Assembly: GCA_963802915.1 (NCBI GenBank)
Contig: CAWDKQ010000015.1
Span: 434,001 to 498,000 of the forward strand
DNA length: 64,000 nucleotides
Origin: JAICMB01 sp963802915
GTDB lineage: Bacteria; Acidobacteriota; Terriglobia; Bryobacterales; Bryobacteraceae
Reading direction: 5' to 3'
Part shown: one piece after another, positions 1-9,605 of the stretch
Position numbering within the stretch: position 1 is the stretch's first letter
Layout: each line of letters begins with the position of its first letter
Position numbers and translations under genes: made by a program
The notes under the pieces: model-generated
What the model saw: only the letters and a program-made list of their open reading frames with translations
What the model was told of the DNA's origin: nothing
Database searches by the model: none

Positions 1-1037
1 ATCAAAACCAGGTTCCCGATTACACCGCAACCGTCATCGAACGTCTCGATAACGCCGGCGCGGTGCTGCTCGCGAAACTCTCCATGGGAGCGCTCGCGCA
101 AGGCGGTCTCTGGTTCGGCGGCATGACCAAAACGCCGTGGAACATCGAGCAGACGTCCAGTGGCTCCTCGGCCGGTTCCGCATCGGCCACGTCCGCCGGT
201 CTCGTCGGCTTTTCCATCGGAACCGAGACCCTGGGCTCCATCATCTCTCCGAGCATTCGTTGCGGAGTCGTCGGCCTGCGTCCCACCTATGGGCGCATCA
301 GCCGCTACGGCGCGATGGGCCTCAGTTGGACCATGGACAAAGTTGGTCCCATCTGCCGTTCCGTGGAGGATTGTGCCTTGGTGCTCGAAGCCGCCAAGGG
401 TCCGGATGGCCGCGATCTGACCGTCGTTGACGCGCCGCTCGAATGGCAACCGCACCACGGCCTGACGGGATTGCGCATCGGATATGTGAAAGCTGATTTC
501 GATAGCGCAACCGGAGATGCCAAAACCGTCTACGACAAGGCGCTAGCCGATCTCGACAAGGCCGGCGCGAGGCTAACGGCAGTGCAGCTCCCTAATTTCC
601 AGGCAGGACCGCTGCATATCATCCTCGGAGCCGAAGCCGCGGCCGCCTTCGACGATCTCACGCGGAATAAAGGTGTCGATCAACTGCGCGGTCAGGATCC
701 CGGAGACTGGCCCAACAGTTTCCGAACGTCGCGCGCCATTCCGGCAGTCGAATACATTCGCGCGCAACGCGCCCGAACGCTATTGCAGCGCGAGATGGAG
801 AAGTTCATGGCGGATTGGGACGTTATTGTGTCGCCTCCGTTCGGCGGCTTGCTTCTGATCACCAATCTCACCGGCCATCCGCAAATCGTGGTTCCATGCG
901 GCTTCGTGAACAATATGCCGTCCGGAATCGTGTTCACGGGCAAGGTTTACGATGAAGGCGCGCCGATGCGGGCCGCGCTTGCTTATGAGCAGGCTACCGA
1001 TTGGCATACCATGCATCCGAAAATGGATTGGATCTGA
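1..1037 (+). CDS. Amidase (amidase signature family), C-terminal part, cut by window start
   Basis: The reading frame is open from the first bases, so the true start lies upstream. About 345 residues of an amidase-signature enzyme are present. The Ser/Gly-rich signature core is seen as QTSSGSSAGSASATSAGLVG followed by IGTETLGSIISPS, which supplies the catalytic serines of the Ser-cisSer-Lys triad; the lysine should lie just before or near the window start (VLLAKLSMG). Members hydrolyse amide bonds, and GatA of the tRNA amidotransferase belongs here, but the divergent C-terminus and lack of gatB/gatC neighbours favour a general amidase. Its stop codon overlaps the start of a tiny membrane-protein gene (TGATG), suggesting co-translation. 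Substrate cannot be told. Confidence 0.9.
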   Translation, partial: QNQVPDYTATVIERLDNAGAVLLAKLSMGALAQGGLWFGGMTKTPWNIEQTSSGSSAGSASATSAGLVGFSIGTETLGSIISPSIRCGVVGLRPTYGRISRYGAMGLSWTMDKVGPICRSVEDCALVLEAAKGPDGRDLTVVDAPLEWQPHHGLTGLRIGYVKADFDSATGDAKTVYDKALADLDKAGARLTAVQLPNFQAGPLHIILGAEAAAAFDDLTRNKGVDQLRGQDPGDWPNSFRTSRAIPAVEYIRAQRARTLLQREMEKFMADWDVIVSPPFGGLLLITNLTGHPQIVVPCGFVNNMPSGIVFTGKVYDEGAPMRAALAYEQATDWHTMHPKMDWI

Positions 1038-1159
1038 TGCAACCGACGCCTCCGCCCAAAGTCGAACTGAAACGGCACAAAGTCTCTCTCGCGATCGTCC
1101 TGCTGGCGCTCCTTATCCTCGCCGTCCTGATCATCGGAAAAATCTATGCAGCCCATTGA
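1037..1159 (+). CDS. 40-residue single-pass membrane protein coupled to the amidase
   Basis: A 40-codon frame starts at the ATG that overlaps the amidase stop (TGATG). It reads as a Pro/Lys-rich N-terminus (MQPTPPPKVELKRHK), one strongly hydrophobic stretch at about residues 16-34 and a short tail, KIYAAH. The positive-inside pattern predicts the N-terminus in the cytoplasm. The overlap argues that it is a real, translationally coupled gene. No family is recognised; a membrane anchor for the amidase is possible but is inference. Confidence 0.55.
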   Translation: MQPTPPPKVELKRHKVSLAIVLLALLILAVLIIGKIYAAH

Positions 1160-1208
1160 ATCTATCGAAAATAAGCCTTGTTCGTCCAATAGAAGAGTTT
1201 TGCGGGCA

Positions 1209-1217
1209 TGCTAAACT
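1209..1217 (+). promoter_or_regulatory. Possible extended -10 promoter for the dehydrogenase operon
   Basis: TGCTAAACT fits an extended -10 (TGn + TAAACT) about 30 nt before the GTG start at 1249. No convincing -35 is seen. Similar extended -10 sequences occur before other genes here (12280, 48337, 59057). Confidence 0.3.
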
Positions 1218-1248
1218 CAACTTGATTCTCCTCTGAAAGAGGTCACTC

Positions 1249-1889
1249 GTGAGTTCCCCAAAAGAATCGGATCAACCCAAAAAAACCAAATCAAGCTTTT
1301 CGCGCCGCGGATTTCTCGCAGGAATGGGCGTCACGAGCGGCGCCTTGACAACGGGCATTCTCGAAAGAGAAGCCGAAGCAGCCCCGGCCACGCATGTCGT
1401 CGGCCCCGGCGAGGTACCCATAACGCTGAACATCAACGGCAAACCATTTAACGTTCACGTCGAGCCTCGCACCACCCTCTGCGACACCCTGCGCAACCGG
1501 CTCGACCTTACGGCGGCCAAGCGCGTGTGCGACCGCGGAACCTGCGGCGCCTGCTCGGTCATCATCGACGGAAAAGTGATGTATAGCTGCACCGTCCTCG
1601 CCATCGACGCGCAGGGCAAGAAAATCGAAACACTCGAAGGAATCTCAGCCGGCCGCAAGCCGCATCCGGTGTCCGTGGCGTTCGTGAATAACGACGCCCA
1701 GCAGTGCGGATACTGCACGCCGGGCTTCGTCGTGGCGGCCAAGAATTTCCTGGACCGCAATCCCAACCCGACCGAAGAGGACGTGAAGCAGGACTCGGCG
1801 GCAATCTCTGCCGCTGCGGAACCTACATGGGCGTCCGCAAGGCCGTGCTCGAAGCCGCCAAGAACATGCGAGGAGGAAACAATGCCTGA
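1249..1889 (+). CDS. Tat-exported 2Fe-2S subunit of a xanthine/aldehyde dehydrogenase-family enzyme, one frameshift
   Basis: This is the small iron-sulphur subunit of a three-subunit molybdenum hydroxylase (PaoA/CoxS-like). The GTG start follows GAAAGAGG at a good distance. A twin-arginine signal is visible (SFSRRGFLAGMG), so the enzyme should act in the periplasm. The plant-ferredoxin-type cluster is seen as CDRGTCGACSV, the second cluster as QQCGYCTPGFV and, after the frameshift, GNLCRCGTYMG. At about 1787 one base appears to be missing (expected V-K-A-G-L-G-G-N); without this shift the frame would run on into the next gene. The corrected gene ends at 1889, overlapping the molybdenum subunit start. 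AGGAGG just before 1882 confirms that boundary. Confidence 0.85.
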
Positions 1890-4041
1890 TTACATTTGGC
1901 CTCCAATGGGCAAACGGCGCGTCATGGGACAGCGCCTCAATCGTCTGGACGGCCCCGATAAATCCACCGGAAGGGCGAAGTACAATTCCGATCTCAATCC
2001 TCCCGGACTGCTCTTCGGCGTGCTGCTCACTTCTCCCTACGCCCACGCGCGCGTCAAGAGCATCGACATCGGCGCTGCAAAAAGCATGAAGGGCGTTACT
2101 GCCGTGCGCGCAATCGCGAAAGCCGGCGATGAAATCCAATGGGAAGGCGCGGAGATCGCCTCCATCGCCGCCGTTACGGAAGAACTGGCGCGCGACGCCG
2201 CCCGGGCGATCAAGATCGATTGGGAAGTCCTCCCGCACGTCGTCAAAGAGGAGGACCTCTCCAAGGTCGGCAACCGCGCCAAGCCGGCCGGCGAGCAGAC
2301 CACCGGCGATCCCGACGCAGCGTTCAAGGAAGCGGACGCGGTCATCGAAGGCGAGTACGGCATCCCGGTCATCACGCACTGCTGCCTGGAACCGCACGGC
2401 CAGACCATCGCGTGGTCCGGCGACAAGCTCGAATATTTCCCGTCCACGCAGAACGTCTCCGGCATCGCCGGCGATATCGGCAAAGCAATCAACGTCCCCG
2501 CCACCAATATTCACGTCCACATGGACTACATGGGCGGCGGCTTCGGAAGCAAGTTTCCGTCCGACCTGTGGGGCGCTGAAGCCGCCCATCTCTCGAAAGA
2601 GAGCGGCGGCAAGCCGGTAAAGCTGTTCCTCGATCGCGACACCGAGCTGCAGATCGCCGGGCAACCGGCCCTGCGTTTACGCCGAAGATCAAAATCGGCG
2701 CGAAAAGCGACGGCACCATCACGGCTTGGGAATCGCAGACCTGGGCCACCGGCGGATACGGCGGCGGCGGGCTCAACGCCCAGTTGTTCCCCTACGTCTT
2801 CACCAAGGTCCCGAACCGGCGCATCAATCACACGGCCGTTTCCATCAACACCGGAAGCGCCCGCGCATGGCGCGCTCCCAACCATCCGCAGGTTTCTTTC
2901 CTGACTTGCTCCGCGCTGGAAGATCTGGCGGCGAAGCTCAAGATGGATCCGGTCGAGATGTTCAAGAAGAATCTCGACGTTCACGGACCGGGCCGAAGTC
3001 TATAGCAAGCAGCTCGACATCGCGGCCGGCCTGATCGAGTGGAAGAAGAACTGGCATCCGCGCGGTGCTTCCGGCAACGGAACAATCAAGCGCGGACTCG
3101 GCCTCGGCATCGGAACCTGGGGCGGCCAGGGCCACGCCAGCAAGTGCCGCACCACCATCCATCCCGATGGCATCGGTGGAGGTGGAACTCGGCAGTCAGG
3201 ACCTCGGCACCGCAACCCGCACCATGATCGCGATGGTCGCGTCCGAAACTCTCGGGCTGCCGATCAGCCAGATCAAAATCAAGATCGGCGACAACTCCTA
3301 TCCGAATTCCGGCGGCTCGGGCGGTTCCACCACCATCGGCGGCGTTACGCACGTCGACGCGCAAATCGACGGTCAACGCGCTCGACAAGCTGTTCGAGAA
3401 AGTGGCTCCGCCTCTTGGGATACCACGCCGGATCAACTGGAAGCCGTGGACGGCCGCATTCAGGTGAAGGGCAATCCCGACAAGAGCATGACGTGGCAGC
3501 AGGCCTGCCAGAAGCTCGGCACCAACGCTATTTCCGAAATGGGCGAGAACGTTCCGCGCGAACGCCATGAAAGAGGGCATGATCTCCGAAGGCGTCGGCG
3601 GCATTCAGATGTCCGACGTTTCGGTGGATACCGAAACCGGCATCGTGAAGATGAATCGCCACGTCGCGGTGCACGATTGCGGCTTGGTCGTGAATCCGAA
3701 GACCGCCGAGAGCCAGGTGTATGGCGCCTGCATCATGTCCATCTGCGCCGCGCTGACCGAAGAGCGCATCATGGACGCCGAGACCGGCCGCGTGCTGAAC
3801 GCCGACATGGAGTTCTACAAGCTCGCCGGCATCGGCGACATCGGCGAGATCATCGTCCACATGGACATCTCGCCGGAAAACGACAAGCGCGGCATCATCG
3901 GTTTGGGCGAGCCGCCGGCGATCCGCGGCATCGCGGCCATCGCCAACGCGGTGGCGAACGCCATCGGCGTGCGGGTCGCCCATGGTGCCCATGACGCCCG
4001 CGCGCGTCTTGGCGGCGCTCGAGAACAGGAGGAACGCCTAA
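1882..4041 (+). pseudogene. Molybdopterin-binding subunit of the xanthine/aldehyde dehydrogenase, about seven frameshifts
   Basis: Large catalytic subunit (PaoC/CoxL-like). ATG at 1882 lies just behind an AGGAGG Shine-Dalgarno, and TAA at 4039 overlaps the next ATG. The 2160-nt span fits the usual ~720 residues, and homology is continuous end to end but hops between frames near 2668, 2978, 3172, 3366, 3420, 3558 and 3985. Readable pieces include MDYMGGGFGSKF, ARAWRAPNHPQ, GSGGSTTIGGVTH and GLGEPPAIRGIAAIANA. Most breaks look like one extra base, and no substitution-type stop codons are seen within the pieces. It should oxidise an aldehyde or N-heterocycle with the FeS and FAD subunits. Either sequencing error or a recent pseudogene is possible; the pattern favours error. 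Confidence 0.8.
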
Positions 4042-5024
4042 TGCAGAGCTTTGAATACGCAAATCCGTCGACTGTGAAGGAGGCCGTCGCGCTGCTCGGC
4101 TCCGATTGGAGCGACGCGCATGTGCTCGCCGGCGGCACCGATCAGATCAGCCTGATGAAGGATTATCGTTCACACGCCCAAGCGCGTGGTGAACATCAAG
4201 AACATCAAGGAGCTGCACGGCATCTCGAAGAGCGGTCACGGACTGCGCATCGGCGCGGCGGTCACCTTCGACGAACTCGCGCCGACGCCGCTGTCCGCGC
4301 CGAATATCCTTCCATTTCGACCGCCGTGCTGGGCGTCACCAGCCCGCAGATCCGCAACATGGGTACTGTGGGCGGCGATCTCTGCCAGCGCCCGCGCTGC
4401 TGGTATTTCCGCAGCGGCTACGGCCTGCTTCGCCATGAAGGACGGCAAGAGCCTGGTTCCGAACGGCGAGAATCGTTATCACGCGATTTTCGGCGGCGGA
4501 CCGGCTTATTTCGTCAGCGCGTCCAGCCTCGGTCCGGCGCTGGTCGCGCTGGGCGCGCAAGGTGAAGATCTGGTTTCGCCAACCGGCAGCGAACTGTCGA
4601 GGTCGAGAAGTTCTTCGTCAATCCGCAAAGACGATCGAGTCTCGCGAAATCGACCTGAAGCCGAATGAGATCCTCACTGAGATTCTCATTCCCCGGCGCT
4701 CGGCGTGAAGAACGCCACCTATGAAGTTCGGCAGAAGGAGGCGCTCGATTGGCCTCTCGCGACGGCATCGGTTGCTCTGCAAATGAACGGCAATTCGGTC
4801 GAAGAGCGCGCGCATCGTGCTGGGACACGTCGCGCCGACGCCGTGGGTCGCCGCACAGAGCCGAGCAATCGCTCGCCGGCAAATCGATCGACGAGGACAC
4901 CGCCGCGAAAGCGGCCGAGGCAGCGGTGGCGGGCGCGCCGCCTCTGAGCCAGAACGGATACAAAGTTCAACTCGCGCGGGTCGCCGTCAAGCGAGCCCTG
5001 CTGGCGGCGTCCGGAAAGGCGTAG
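4041..5024 (+). pseudogene. FAD-binding subunit of the xanthine/aldehyde dehydrogenase, several frameshifts
   Basis: CO-dehydrogenase flavoprotein/PaoB-like subunit, which passes electrons from the molybdenum and FeS centres. ATG overlaps the previous stop (TAATG). It starts MQSFEYANPSTVKEAV, with FAD-binding LAGGTDQISLMKDY, then continues in other frames with RVVNIKNIKELHGI, SPQIRNMGTVGGDLCQRPRC, HAIFGGGPAYFV, ESREIDLKPNEILTEILIP and a C-terminal NGYKVQLARVAVKRAL. Frames change near 4168, 4315, 4430, 4570, 4690 and 4805. The total span of 328 codons is normal for the family, so the gene is complete apart from indels. Confidence 0.8.
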
Positions 5025-5028
5025 CAAT

Positions 5029-5249
5029 ATGGCTGGCGAACGTTCCTCGTTGACGCAAATCGACGACGACCGCTGCGACATGCTGCGCTGGAAGGGCATG
5101 TTCATCGAGGCGGAATGGGCGATACCATTCCGCACTCCGGTGATCGTCTGTTCTGGTGCCACAAGACCCAGCAGTGCCTCGGGCCCGACGGCAGGCTCGT
5201 GGACGATTACGAATGCAATCCCGCTCGTGACTGCTATAAACCCTTTTAG
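5029..5249 (+). CDS. Small Cys-rich protein closing the dehydrogenase operon, one frameshift
   Basis: ATG 5 nt after the FAD-subunit stop. The first frame reads MAGERSSLTQIDDDRCDMLR... up to EAEW; one base seems to be missing near 5119, after which the other frame gives a convincing tail with RLFWCHKTQQCLGPDGRLVD and then YECNPARDCYKPF, ending at the TAG at 5247. The corrected protein is about 73 residues with five cysteines (one in RCDML, then CHKTQQC, YEC, RDC), suggesting a metal site or disulphides. Position suggests a role with the molybdoenzyme, but no function is recognised. Without the correction the frame ends at 5253 with an unlikely composition. Confidence 0.55.
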
Positions 5250-5253
5250 CTGA

Positions 5254-6030
5254 ATGTCGAAAAATCGGATGGACCTTACGGACCGCGTCGCCGTGGTCGT
5301 TGGTGGAACTTCGGGCCTCGGCCGTGTAATCGCGTTGGGGCTGGCGGAGGCGGGGGCGCACGTCGTGGCGACGGGGCGCCGGGAGGCGTTGGTGGATGAG
5401 GTCTCAGCGGCCGTGGAGGCGCTCGGCCGCGATACGCTCAGCCATCCTGTGAATGTGGCGGAGCGCCAGTCAATCGACGAATTGCGCGATGCAGTGGTCC
5501 GGAAATTTGGCCGTGTCGATATCCTTTTGAATGCCGCGGGGCGCACCAAGCGGACTCCTACGATCGATCTTACGGAAGAAGAGTGGCAGTCCACTATTGA
5601 GACGAATGTTACGGGAATGCTGCGCACCTGCCAGTCGTTTTATGAGCCCCTGGTCGCCAGTAAGCGCGGACGCATTATCAATATTGCGTCTCTGACCTCG
5701 TTTGTCAGCTTCTTCGAAGTGACAGCTTACGCGGCTTCGAAAGGCGCGGTGCTGGCCTTAACGCGCAGTCTGGCGGTGGAGTGGGCGCGCCATGGAATCG
5801 TGGTGAACGCCATCGCCCCCGGCGTTTTCCGGACCGATCTGAATGCAGCACTGCTCGACGGCACGCAGCGCGGGCGCGAGTTGTTGATGCGAACTCCGAT
5901 GGGCCGGTTCGGCCATCTGGAGGAAGTGGTCGGAGCCGCCGTGCTGCTGGCGTCCGATGCATCGAGCTTCATCACGGGCCAGTGCATCACCGTGGACGGC
6001 GGATTCCTGGCCTCCGGCGTCAATAGCTGA
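5254..6030 (+). CDS. Short-chain dehydrogenase/reductase (SDR)
   Basis: A 258-residue classical SDR. The NAD(P)-binding glycine motif is VVGGTSGLGRVIAL near the N-terminus, with NAAG at about residue 90, catalytic Ser in NIASLTSF and Tyr/Lys in YAASKGAV, and the C-terminal ITGQCITVDGGF that closes the fold. It resembles gluconate 5-dehydrogenase or 2-deoxygluconate 3-dehydrogenase, so a sugar-acid oxidation/reduction is likely; the substrate is inferred. It follows the Cys-rich gene by 4 nt and may share its transcript. Its stop codon abuts the stop codon of the opposing SDR gene with no gap. Confidence 0.9.
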   Translation: MSKNRMDLTDRVAVVVGGTSGLGRVIALGLAEAGAHVVATGRREALVDEVSAAVEALGRDTLSHPVNVAERQSIDELRDAVVRKFGRVDILLNAAGRTKRTPTIDLTEEEWQSTIETNVTGMLRTCQSFYEPLVASKRGRIINIASLTSFVSFFEVTAYAASKGAVLALTRSLAVEWARHGIVVNAIAPGVFRTDLNAALLDGTQRGRELLMRTPMGRFGHLEEVVGAAVLLASDASSFITGQCITVDGGFLASGVNS

Positions 6031-6807
6031 TCAGATCGTCATTGCGCCGAAGCCGCCGTCAACTCGCAAAATGCTGCCGGTGACAAACGACGACGCTCGC
6101 TCCGAAGCGAGATAGATGGTTGCGCCGATCAGTTCCTCGGAGGTTCCGAATCGGCCCATAGGCGTGTGGCTCATGATCTGCGAGACGCGCTCCTCCGTCA
6201 GAATTTTTCGGTTCTGCTCAGCTGGGAAAAATCCAGGCAAGATGGCGTTGACGCGCACGCGATGCGGCGCGAACTCTCGCGCCAGATACTGCGTAATCTG
6301 GTTGACCCCGCTCTTGGCGACGGCGTAGGTCAGCACTTTTGAAAGCGGCGGTCCTGACGAAGCGGAGGAGATGTTGATGATGGAACCGCCGTTGCCGGCA
6401 TCGATCATAGCTTTGCCGAAAACCTGGCAGGCGAGAAACACGCTCTTCAGATCGACGTCCGTAATACGCTGCCATTCTTCTTCGCCGATCTCGAAAAATG
6501 GAGTCGCTGAGTTGATGCCGGCTCCGTTCAGCAAAATATCGACACGGCCAAAATTCTGAAGTGTGGTTTGAAGAGCGGCCTCCAGATCAGATTTCCGTGT
6601 CACGTCGGCGCGGATCGGAATGGCTTTTTTCTGGGCGGCGCAAATGCTCTGCGCGCGGCGGGTTGCGTTCTCTTCGTTCAGATCGACGATCGCTACCGAG
6701 CATCCGGCCTCGGCGAGCCCTTGAGCCATGGTCCCGGCGAGCACTCCGCCTCCGCCGATGACCACCGCAACTTTCCCTTTTAACGAGAATAAATCCTCTA
6801 TGAGCAT
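6031..6807 (-). CDS. SDR oxidoreductase, D-mannonate oxidoreductase-like
   Basis: A 258-residue SDR. I chose the ATG at 6807 (MLIEDLFSLKGKVAVV), because a longer frame would run back into the permease gene and has no SDR-like sequence. Motifs: GGGGVLAGTMA cofactor loop, LLNGAGINSATPF, catalytic NISSASS and YAVAKSGV, and the phrase PGFFPAEQNRK typical of the fructuronate/D-mannonate reductase SDR group. It probably interconverts hexuronate-derived sugar acids in the cytosol. The convergent SDR next door may work in the same sugar-acid pathway (inference). Start lies 31 nt downstream of the permease stop. Confidence 0.88.
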   Translation of the reverse strand: MLIEDLFSLKGKVAVVIGGGGVLAGTMAQGLAEAGCSVAIVDLNEENATRRAQSICAAQKKAIPIRADVTRKSDLEAALQTTLQNFGRVDILLNGAGINSATPFFEIGEEEWQRITDVDLKSVFLACQVFGKAMIDAGNGGSIINISSASSGPPLSKVLTYAVAKSGVNQITQYLAREFAPHRVRVNAILPGFFPAEQNRKILTEERVSQIMSHTPMGRFGTSEELIGATIYLASERASSFVTGSILRVDGGFGAMTI

Positions 6808-6838
6808 GCCTGACCTCACTATAGCCCCGAATTGGGCT

Positions 6839-9250
6839 TTAGCTGGTTCGCAGCGCCGACATCGGGTCGACGCGCGAGGCTCGCCGTGCCGGCAGATATC
6901 CCGCGAGAACGGCGACCGCAAGCAGTACGGCAATAGTTGCGATGAACGTCACGGGGTCCGTCGGCTCCATTTGATAGAGCAGCGAAGCCGTCAGGCGCGC
7001 CAGCAGCAGCGCCGCCACGATTCCGATTCCGATTCCACTCGACACCAGTCCGATGGTTTGCGTCATCACTTGACGCTGCACCTGCGCGGCGGATGCTCCG
7101 AGCGCCATGCGTATTCCAATCTCTTGCGTCCGCTGCCGGACGGTATAGGAGATGACTCCGTATATTCCAATCGAGGCCAGCAGCAGTGCCGCGATTGCGA
7201 AAGAGCCAAGGAGAAACATCATGAATCGGCGCGGTGAAACGGCCTTGTCGATCAATTCGCCGAGCTCCTGATACTCGGCTGTCGGCAAACCGGGATCCAC
7301 GGATCGCATCGCTGTCCGAACGCTGGATACTAACGATTCTGTCGGTATTCGCGTGCGGACAACCAGCTCGACGGACGAGTTTGTCATCTGCGTGATGGGC
7401 AAGTACATTTCCAGCCCGCCTTCTTCTTCGAGCGCCTGGTGACGTACGTTGCCGACCACTCCTATGATTTTGCGCGGGTCGCCGCCGATCAATCCGATTT
7501 GCCCGAGCGGGTCCTGATTGGGCCACAGTACCCGCGCCATCTTTTCATTCACAATCGCAACTTTGTCGCTGGTGACCGTGTCGCGCTCATCGAAATCGCG
7601 GCCCGAGATGAACGGAATCCGCATGGTTTTGAGGTATCGCCAGTCGATGAAGCGCGGGTGCGCATCGGGCCGTCCTTTCGGATACACGGCGCCGCGCGCG
7701 GCCACAGTCCAGCTTCGGTCTCGGCTGAGCGGAAGCGCATCGGTTATTCCGGCCGATTCGACACCGGGAACCGTTTCCACGCTTCGCACCAGGCGATCGT
7801 AGAACGTAACTTTCTGAGCATCCGTCGCATATTTCTCGCCGCAATCGATGCGCCAAGCCGCGGCCCTCTCCGGCTGAAATCCGAGATTCACGTTCAGCAC
7901 CCGAACGAAACTGCGAATCAGCAATCCTGCGCCGACCAGGAGCACGCACGCGAGAGCCACTTCGGAGACGACCAGAATGCTGCGGGTCCAAGCGGTGTGG
8001 CGGCCTTCGCTCATGCCGCGACCCGTGTCCTTCAAGCTTTCCGATTCATTGGCGCCAGACATTTGAAGCGCGGGGACGATTCCGAAGAGTAGTCCGGTGC
8101 CGAACGCGGCCGCGATGGTGAACAGAAGCGCCGGCCCATCCAGCGTTACGGTGCGCAGGAGCGGAATGCTAACGGCTCGGATGAGAGTGAGATACCGGAT
8201 TGCGGCGTATGCGATTCCAAGTCCGACGGACGCGCCGAATAGGGATAGCAGGAAGCTTTCGGTAAGCGTCTGGCGGATCAAACGCCAGCGGCTCGCGCCT
8301 AGGGCGGATCGGATCGCCATTTCTTTACGGCGCGACGCGGCACGCGCGAGCATCAGGTTCGACAAGTTCGTGCAGGCGATCAGGAGCACCGCTCCGACCG
8401 CGCAGAGGAGAACCAGCAGACCGCGGCGGAAGCGTCCGGTGAGGTATTGCTGCAACGTCGTGAGCTTTGCTCCGAAGACCCAGCCGTCCTTTCGCGCTTC
8501 AAACATGTGCTGGCTGAGCAAGGTGAATTCGGCCTGCGCCTGCTGCACCGTGACACCCGGTTTCAAACGTCCCAGGACGGCCAGCGTGTTTCCCCAACGG
8601 TTTGTTTCCGCCGTCAAAGGAAACGGCGTCAGCATGTCGATACGCGATCCGGGTGTGAACACGGTGCTGAAGTCGAAGGCCGCGGGCAGCACGCCGACTA
8701 CTGTTCTCGCTTGATCGTTCAGCGTGATCGCGCGGCCGACGATGTGCGGGTCCGAGCCAAATCTTCGTTCCCACAGGCCGTGTGTCAGAATCACAGCGGG
8801 AGTTCCGTTCCACTTCGCTTCGTCTTCGGTAAAATTGCGTCCGAGTTCCAGGCGCACGCCGAGGAAGTTGAGGAAGTTCTGGGAGACCCCGACGCCGACG
8901 AGACGTTCCGGTTCACCGACTCCGATCAAATTGTAAGTGCCGTAATCGAAGAAGGCAAAGTACGCGGCCATGTCCTCCATGGAATGGTTCATGCGACGCC
9001 AATCCAGGTAAGTTATGACGCGCGACGTAGCTCCGGAAAGGTCATCGCCGGTGTTCGCGATCCAGACGAGGCGGTCGGAGGCCTGGAATTGCAGCGGGCG
9101 TAAGAGCAGGGCTCGGACGACACTGAAAATCGCGGTATTCGCCCCAACGCCGAGTCCGATAATCAGCACGGCGGCGATGAAAAAGCCGGCATCGCGGCGC
9201 AACGTTCGCAGCGTGTAGAGGATATCGTTCTTCAGGTTGTCCCAATGCAT
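6839..9250 (-). CDS. ABC-type MacB/FtsX permease of the acidobacterial ADOP type
   Basis: About 803 residues, starting MHWDNLKNDILYTLRTLRRD; an upstream TTG at 9295 is the alternative. The architecture is that of duplicated orphan permeases: TM1 near residues 25-45 (IIGLGVGANTAIFSVV), a MacB periplasmic core domain, three TM segments of a first FtsX domain (LLVLLCAVGAVLLIACTN, then two more), a second MacB-like core with a repeated TM near the middle (SILVVSEVALACVLLVGAG), and a C-terminal FtsX domain ending LAGYLPARRASRVDPMSALR. No ATPase gene is adjacent, as is usual for this family, which is strongly expanded in Acidobacteriota. Export of small molecules or peptides is inferred. Confidence 0.93.
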   Translation of the reverse strand: MHWDNLKNDILYTLRTLRRDAGFFIAAVLIIGLGVGANTAIFSVVRALLLRPLQFQASDRLVWIANTGDDLSGATSRVITYLDWRRMNHSMEDMAAYFAFFDYGTYNLIGVGEPERLVGVGVSQNFLNFLGVRLELGRNFTEDEAKWNGTPAVILTHGLWERRFGSDPHIVGRAITLNDQARTVVGVLPAAFDFSTVFTPGSRIDMLTPFPLTAETNRWGNTLAVLGRLKPGVTVQQAQAEFTLLSQHMFEARKDGWVFGAKLTTLQQYLTGRFRRGLLVLLCAVGAVLLIACTNLSNLMLARAASRRKEMAIRSALGASRWRLIRQTLTESFLLSLFGASVGLGIAYAAIRYLTLIRAVSIPLLRTVTLDGPALLFTIAAAFGTGLLFGIVPALQMSGANESESLKDTGRGMSEGRHTAWTRSILVVSEVALACVLLVGAGLLIRSFVRVLNVNLGFQPERAAAWRIDCGEKYATDAQKVTFYDRLVRSVETVPGVESAGITDALPLSRDRSWTVAARGAVYPKGRPDAHPRFIDWRYLKTMRIPFISGRDFDERDTVTSDKVAIVNEKMARVLWPNQDPLGQIGLIGGDPRKIIGVVGNVRHQALEEEGGLEMYLPITQMTNSSVELVVRTRIPTESLVSSVRTAMRSVDPGLPTAEYQELGELIDKAVSPRRFMMFLLGSFAIAALLLASIGIYGVISYTVRQRTQEIGIRMALGASAAQVQRQVMTQTIGLVSSGIGIGIVAALLLARLTASLLYQMEPTDPVTFIATIAVLLAVAVLAGYLPARRASRVDPMSALRTS

Positions 9251-9387
9251 ACTGGTAGGAGATACGAAGTGGTTCGTAGGTTTGTTCCGATCCAATGTTT
9301 TTTTGAGAAGGATCTGAAAAAGGCGCAGCTTGGTTACTGCCTTTGGACGAATCCGACGGATCGGCGGTTAGGCGCTACTCTTAAAAT

Positions 9388-9603
9388 ATGGGCGTTGGGA
9401 GAATGCTCATCACTCTCGGGATCGTGTTGTTGGTTGTTGGCGTTCTGGTGACACTGGGCGAGAAGCTTCCCATTCGATTGGGGCATCTTCCCGGAGACAT
9501 CGTGATTCGCGGAAAGAACAGCGTCTTCTACTTTCCTTTGGTGACGTGTTTGCTCCTGAGCGTGCTGCTTACTCTGGTCTTTTCGTTTTTCGGACGCAGG
9601 TAG
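9388..9603 (+). CDS. DUF2905 small membrane protein
   Basis: 71 residues with two transmembrane helices (about 6-24 and 48-67) separated by the conserved loop LPIRLGHLPGDIVIRGKN and FYFPLVTCLLLS. This layout and the LPGDI/YFPLVTC motifs are diagnostic of DUF2905, a family of unknown function in the inner membrane. Length is typical. It runs convergently with signal peptidase I, whose stop lies 3 nt away. Confidence 0.88.
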   Translation: MGVGRMLITLGIVLLVVGVLVTLGEKLPIRLGHLPGDIVIRGKNSVFYFPLVTCLLLSVLLTLVFSFFGRR

Positions 9604-9605
9604 CC

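Noticed and set aside
1645..2664. 339-codon minus-strand frame
   Set aside because: Shadow of the dehydrogenase genes in a GC-rich region; its sequence matches no fold and has no Shine-Dalgarno.
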